A program made the position numbers and the translations under genes. The notes beneath the pieces are model-generated. The model did no database searches. It was not told where the DNA came from and saw only the letters and a list, made by a program, of their open reading frames with translations. Below, in pieces: positions 63,599 to 64,000 of a stretch of DNA of 64,000 nt; the stretch's first letter is position 1, and each line of letters starts with the position of its first letter. Source of the stretch: Micromonospora craniellae (GTDB lineage: Bacteria; Actinomycetota; Actinomycetes; Mycobacteriales; Micromonosporaceae). The stretch lies in assembly GCF_014764405.1 (NCBI RefSeq), contig NZ_CP061725.1, forward strand, positions 4,712,001 through 4,776,000. The letters run 5' to 3'.

Positions 63599-64000
63599 AT
63601 GCGCGTCTATCTGGGATCCGATCACGCCGGTTTCGAGCTGAAGGTGCACCTGGCCAACCACCTCGCCAAGGAGGGGTACGAGGTGGTCGACGTGGGTCCG
63701 CACGCCTACGACCCGGACGACGACTACCCGGCCTTCTGCCTGCACGCCGGCACCCGGGTGGTGGCCGACGCGGGGAGCCTGGGCGTGGTGATCGGCGGCT
63801 CCGGCAACGGCGAGCAGATCGCCGCGAACAAGGTGGCCGGGGTGCGCGCGGCGCTGGCCTGGAGCGTGGAGACCGCGCAGCTCGGGCGGCAGCACAACGA
63901 CGCCAACGTGGTCGCCGTCGGGGCGCGCCAGCACACGCTCGACGAGGCGACCGCCATCGTCGAGGCGTTCCTCACCACCGCGTTCTCCGGCAGTGACCGG
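63599..64000 (+). CDS. rpiB: Ribose-5-phosphate isomerase B, 3' end outside window
   Basis: First 134 residues of RpiB, which interconverts ribose-5-phosphate and ribulose-5-phosphate. Motifs MRVYLGSDHAGFELK, DDDYPAFCLHAG, GGSGNGEQIAANKVAGVRAA and HNDANVVAVGAR are typical. The ATG is at 63599. The window ends before the stop. Confidence 0.93.
   Translation, partial: MRVYLGSDHAGFELKVHLANHLAKEGYEVVDVGPHAYDPDDDYPAFCLHAGTRVVADAGSLGVVIGGSGNGEQIAANKVAGVRAALAWSVETAQLGRQHNDANVVAVGARQHTLDEATAIVEAFLTTAFSGSDR

Overview
The window is high-GC actinobacterial DNA, most likely from Micromonospora or a close relative. Supporting signs are strong G/C bias at third codon positions, frequent GTG starts, DnaA boxes of the TTGTCCACA type, an EttA-type ABC-F protein, a protein of the mycothiol-dependent nitroreductase family, and a complete kynurenine/meta-cleavage gene set. 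The genus is inferred from protein resemblance and layout. No 16S gene or other direct marker is present.

Region 1 (1-12190) is accessory DNA. It starts with a cut-off, divergent murC and a decayed murF remnant. The remnant runs head-on into a tyrosine recombinase that has lost its N-terminal domain. From there to a tRNA-Arg(TCT) lies a remnant of an integrative element: small translationally coupled genes of unknown function, a GntR repressor with a perfect operator-like palindrome, and conserved hairpin terminators. Its main cargo is a two-gene unit coding for a DUF4365 nuclease-like protein and an uncharacterised 395-residue protein. The DUF4365 gene is split by about 4.5 kb of nested mobile DNA (an IS5-type element, a group II intron and an IS3-type element). 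Removing 6105-10616 leaves one GCAGCGG copy and restores an uninterrupted 180-codon reading frame.

Region 2 (12191-30410) is mostly chromosomal housekeeping: an alpha/beta hydrolase, a ribosome-associated protein, a single-stranded-DNA-binding protein with two DnaA boxes upstream, an M20 peptidase, SURF1 and a class A penicillin-binding protein. Cobalamin genes are interspersed: cobD-cobQ, a cobB-like gene that has lost its glutaminase cysteine, and cobC-cobT-cobA/cysG. A DNA ligase gene here has an internal deletion. Cob A/CysG carries a dispersed repeat translated inside its interdomain linker.

Region 3 (30411-46742) holds a secreted lysozyme-like gene cut in its signal peptide by an ISAs1-type element, a repeat-rich non-coding stretch, the trehalose genes otsA and an otsB-GH15 fusion, ettA, a thioesterase, a YbjN protein, a truncated haemoglobin, an MFS transporter, an MscS channel, an HNH nuclease, and a sortase with a surface protein.

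Region 4 (46815-57140) is a tryptophan catabolism operon facing an Lrp/AsnC regulator. It encodes the enzymes from tryptophan 2,3-dioxygenase through aminomuconate deaminase and 4-oxalocrotonate decarboxylase. The last steps are broken: the acetaldehyde dehydrogenase and the 4-hydroxy-2-oxovalerate aldolase have been fused in frame by a deletion that removes both catalytic cores. The cluster ends in a 5'-truncated amidase abutting a dispersed repeat.

Region 5 (57187-64000) has two small conserved genes, aminopeptidase N, a DsbA-fold protein, a repeat-bounded small gene, a DUF1015 protein and the start of rpiB. Five copies of a 57-60 bp repeat lie across the right half of the window.
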